Source: JAWLHA01 sp041690535 (GTDB lineage: Bacteria; Pseudomonadota; Gammaproteobacteria; Thiohalomonadales; Thiohalomonadaceae). From it: a stretch of DNA of 13,821 nt. Position 1 is the stretch's first letter. Each line of letters opens with the position of its first letter. The notes below the pieces were generated by a model. It made no database searches. It worked only from the letters and a program-made list of their open reading frames with translations, and was not told the DNA's origin. Below, piece after piece: positions 12,663 to 13,821 of the stretch. The position numbers and the translations under genes were made by a program. The stretch spans positions 1-13,821 of the forward strand of contig JAWLHA010000092.1 of assembly GCA_041690535.1 (NCBI GenBank). Direction: 5' to 3'.

Positions 12663-13172
12663 ATGTGCATCACCGTCGGCCCCGGTTCCACCGCCCGGCG
12701 GGGGCCCCTCGGGCGGCTGTGGTGGCAAATCGCCAGTCACCCCCTGCGGCTGCTTGGCACGACCGCCGCATTCCAGCTGGTGCTCTTCTCCCTCTTGTTC
12801 GTGCTGCCCCACGCCACAGCGCCCTTGCTGGCGCTCACAGGACTCGGCATCGCCGCGCTGCTGCTGTTCGGCGGGACCTTCTCGGCCCTCTCGCACTGGA
12901 GCCTGCTGAGCCCGGTGCACTACATGCGTTACAGCAGCTGTGCCCTGGCACTCAATCTGGGCCTATTTCTGCTGTTGCTTGCCAGCGCCAATCTGCCCCT
13001 GCTCCTGCCGTTCGGCGCGGCGGTGCTCATGAGCGGACAGCTGCTCGGCATGCGGGCCGTCCATCGCCACGCTCCCTGGATTCGCGACCGCTATCGCGGC
13101 CAAGCCCGAGTGGCAATGGTCGGCAGCTACGTCGTTGCGGTCGGGATGGTAATGGCCATGTTGCACCTGTGA
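12663..13172 (+). CDS. Small multi-pass membrane protein, family not recognised
   Basis: A 169-residue inner-membrane protein. After a basic, proline/glycine-containing N-terminus (1-28) there are four or five hydrophobic segments, at about 30-49, 53-75, 92-109, 110-130 and 150-168. The loop between the second and third is histidine- and tyrosine-bearing (SHWSLLSPVHYMRYSSC, 77-93), and the loop before the last is basic (RAVHRHAPWIRDRYRG, 131-146). I cannot assign a function. The start is the ATG at 12663, preceded by a strong GGAGGG (12650-12655) with 7-base spacing; a TTG five codons upstream overlaps that site and is less likely. It is a single gene, 81 bases after R5. Confidence 0.8.
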   Translation: MCITVGPGSTARRGPLGRLWWQIASHPLRLLGTTAAFQLVLFSLLFVLPHATAPLLALTGLGIAALLLFGGTFSALSHWSLLSPVHYMRYSSCALALNLGLFLLLLASANLPLLLPFGAAVLMSGQLLGMRAVHRHAPWIRDRYRGQARVAMVGSYVVAVGMVMAMLHL

Positions 13173-13427
13173 ATTTCCGACGCAGCCGCGGTGGGACAGC
13201 GGATGCGCAGAAACAGAAGCCTTGCGGGGTGAACACTCACTTAGAGGTATTACCCTGTCAGCAGGAGTTCATTGCTGCCATAGCCCAAGTTTGACATTCA
13301 CCCCCGGAATTTCGGCGCTTTCTGTCGCTAAGTCATTGGTTTCGTGGGTGGCATGCTAAAAAAAGTAGTGCCATAACATTTTGACCACTCCCTTGCGCTC
13401 TGCACCGCCCCGCGGTAGCGTCGCGGG
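13173..13427. other. Intergenic stretch leading into an insertion sequence
   Basis: 255 bases without a gene. It is more AT-rich than the rest (AAAAAAAG near 13358-13365). It probably contains the left end of the IS whose transposase gene starts at 13428, but the other end is outside the window, so the terminus cannot be fixed. A fragment at about 13217-13258 (GGGGTGAACACTCACTT ... TTACCCTG) faintly resembles the two MITE ends. Confidence 0.4.
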
Positions 13428-13821
13428 ATGTTCATTCGCCGCACAGCTACACGCAATACCGCCACGGGGGAGAGTTACTTCACGTTCCGCCTGGTGCGCT
13501 CCGTGCGCGTCGGTCGCCAGGTGCGTCAGCAGACGGTGCTCAACCTGGGCCGCCACTTCGACATCGCGCAGGAGCACTGGCCGGCGCTGTGCGCGCGCAT
13601 CGAACAGGTGTTGGGTGGGCAGGCAGCGCTGCTGGACACCGACTGCCCGGCCGCGGTCGAGCGCCACGCCCAGCGGCTCGCCGCACAGTTGCTCGCGCGC
13701 GAGACGCCGACGGGCGATGTCATCGCGCCGGCCTCGGCGCCGACGCCCGACATCCAGGCGGTGGACGTGGATTCGCTGGCCCTGGTGCGTCCGCGCTCGG
13801 TGGGGGTGGAGCAGGTGGCGC
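13428..13821 (+). CDS. IS1634-family transposase, N-terminal part, cut by window end
   Basis: 131 codons are visible of what is normally a protein of about 500-600 residues. The opening MFIRRTATRNTATGESYFTF, then RLVRSVRVGRQVRQQTVLNLG and RHFDIAQEHWPALCARIE, is the characteristic start of IS1634-type (IS4-related, DDE) transposases. The later ALVRPRSVGVEQVA also matches. The catalytic DDE residues lie beyond the window, so I cannot say whether the element is active. No good ribosome site is visible before the ATG; GCGGG is the nearest purine-rich sequence. It marks the right flank as mobile DNA. IS1634 elements do not share the CAGGG ends of the MITEs, so it is not an obvious source of their transposase. 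Confidence 0.85.
   Translation, partial: MFIRRTATRNTATGESYFTFRLVRSVRVGRQVRQQTVLNLGRHFDIAQEHWPALCARIEQVLGGQAALLDTDCPAAVERHAQRLAAQLLARETPTGDVIAPASAPTPDIQAVDVDSLALVRPRSVGVEQVA

Noticed and set aside
13217..13258. Possible sixth, collapsed MITE remnant
   Set aside because: GGGGTGAACACTCACTT and TTACCCTG recall the ends, but there is no inner arm and no direct repeat; resemblance this short may be chance.

Overview
The window is GC-rich chromosomal DNA from a gammaproteobacterium. The best evidence is three housekeeping proteins that match the gammaproteobacterial forms almost end to end: RlmJ, RsuA and the YcbL/GloC glyoxalase. The high GC and the sulfur-bacterium-like feel of the repeats would fit Chromatiales or relatives, but that is a guess. 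No tRNA, rRNA or CRISPR array was seen.

Layout. 1-1613 is a repeat-rich segment. It holds a stand-alone CZB zinc-sensor gene (minus strand) bracketed by two copies of a mobile palindromic repeat, then a heptamer-repeat patch and a third copy. 1732-2853 holds rlmJ and a SemiSWEET transporter gene (plus strand). 2958-4739 is an orphan GspE/PilB-type secretion ATPase gene (minus strand). It is divergent from 4939-10144, which carries the very large helicase gene lhr followed 13 bases later by the DNA glycosylase gene nei; this is a DNA-repair operon. A small protein of unknown family (10309-10695) and a strong hairpin terminator close that block. rsuA (minus) and gloC (plus) then diverge, with a fourth repeat copy between them and a fifth abutting the gloC stop codon. 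A small multi-pass membrane protein gene and the 5' part of an IS1634-family transposase gene end the window.

The most notable structure is the repeat family: five copies in 13.8 kb, named R1 to R5 here. Its 17-bp terminal inverted repeats read CAGGGTRAACGCATACT. A second, internal pair of 26-bp inverted arms is better conserved than anything else. R3, R4 and R5 each sit between exact 10-bp direct repeats, so these are non-autonomous transposable elements (MITEs). The interior is packed with small hairpins whose tips expose GGA, several close to the SELEX consensus of the RNA-binding regulator CsrA/RsmA. R2 has a 50-bp hairpin unit amplified to three tandem copies. R4 and R5 also bear on the neighbouring gene gloC: the R4 end lies where a -35 element would sit for an apparently leaderless promoter, and R5 duplicated its target exactly over the gloC stop codon.
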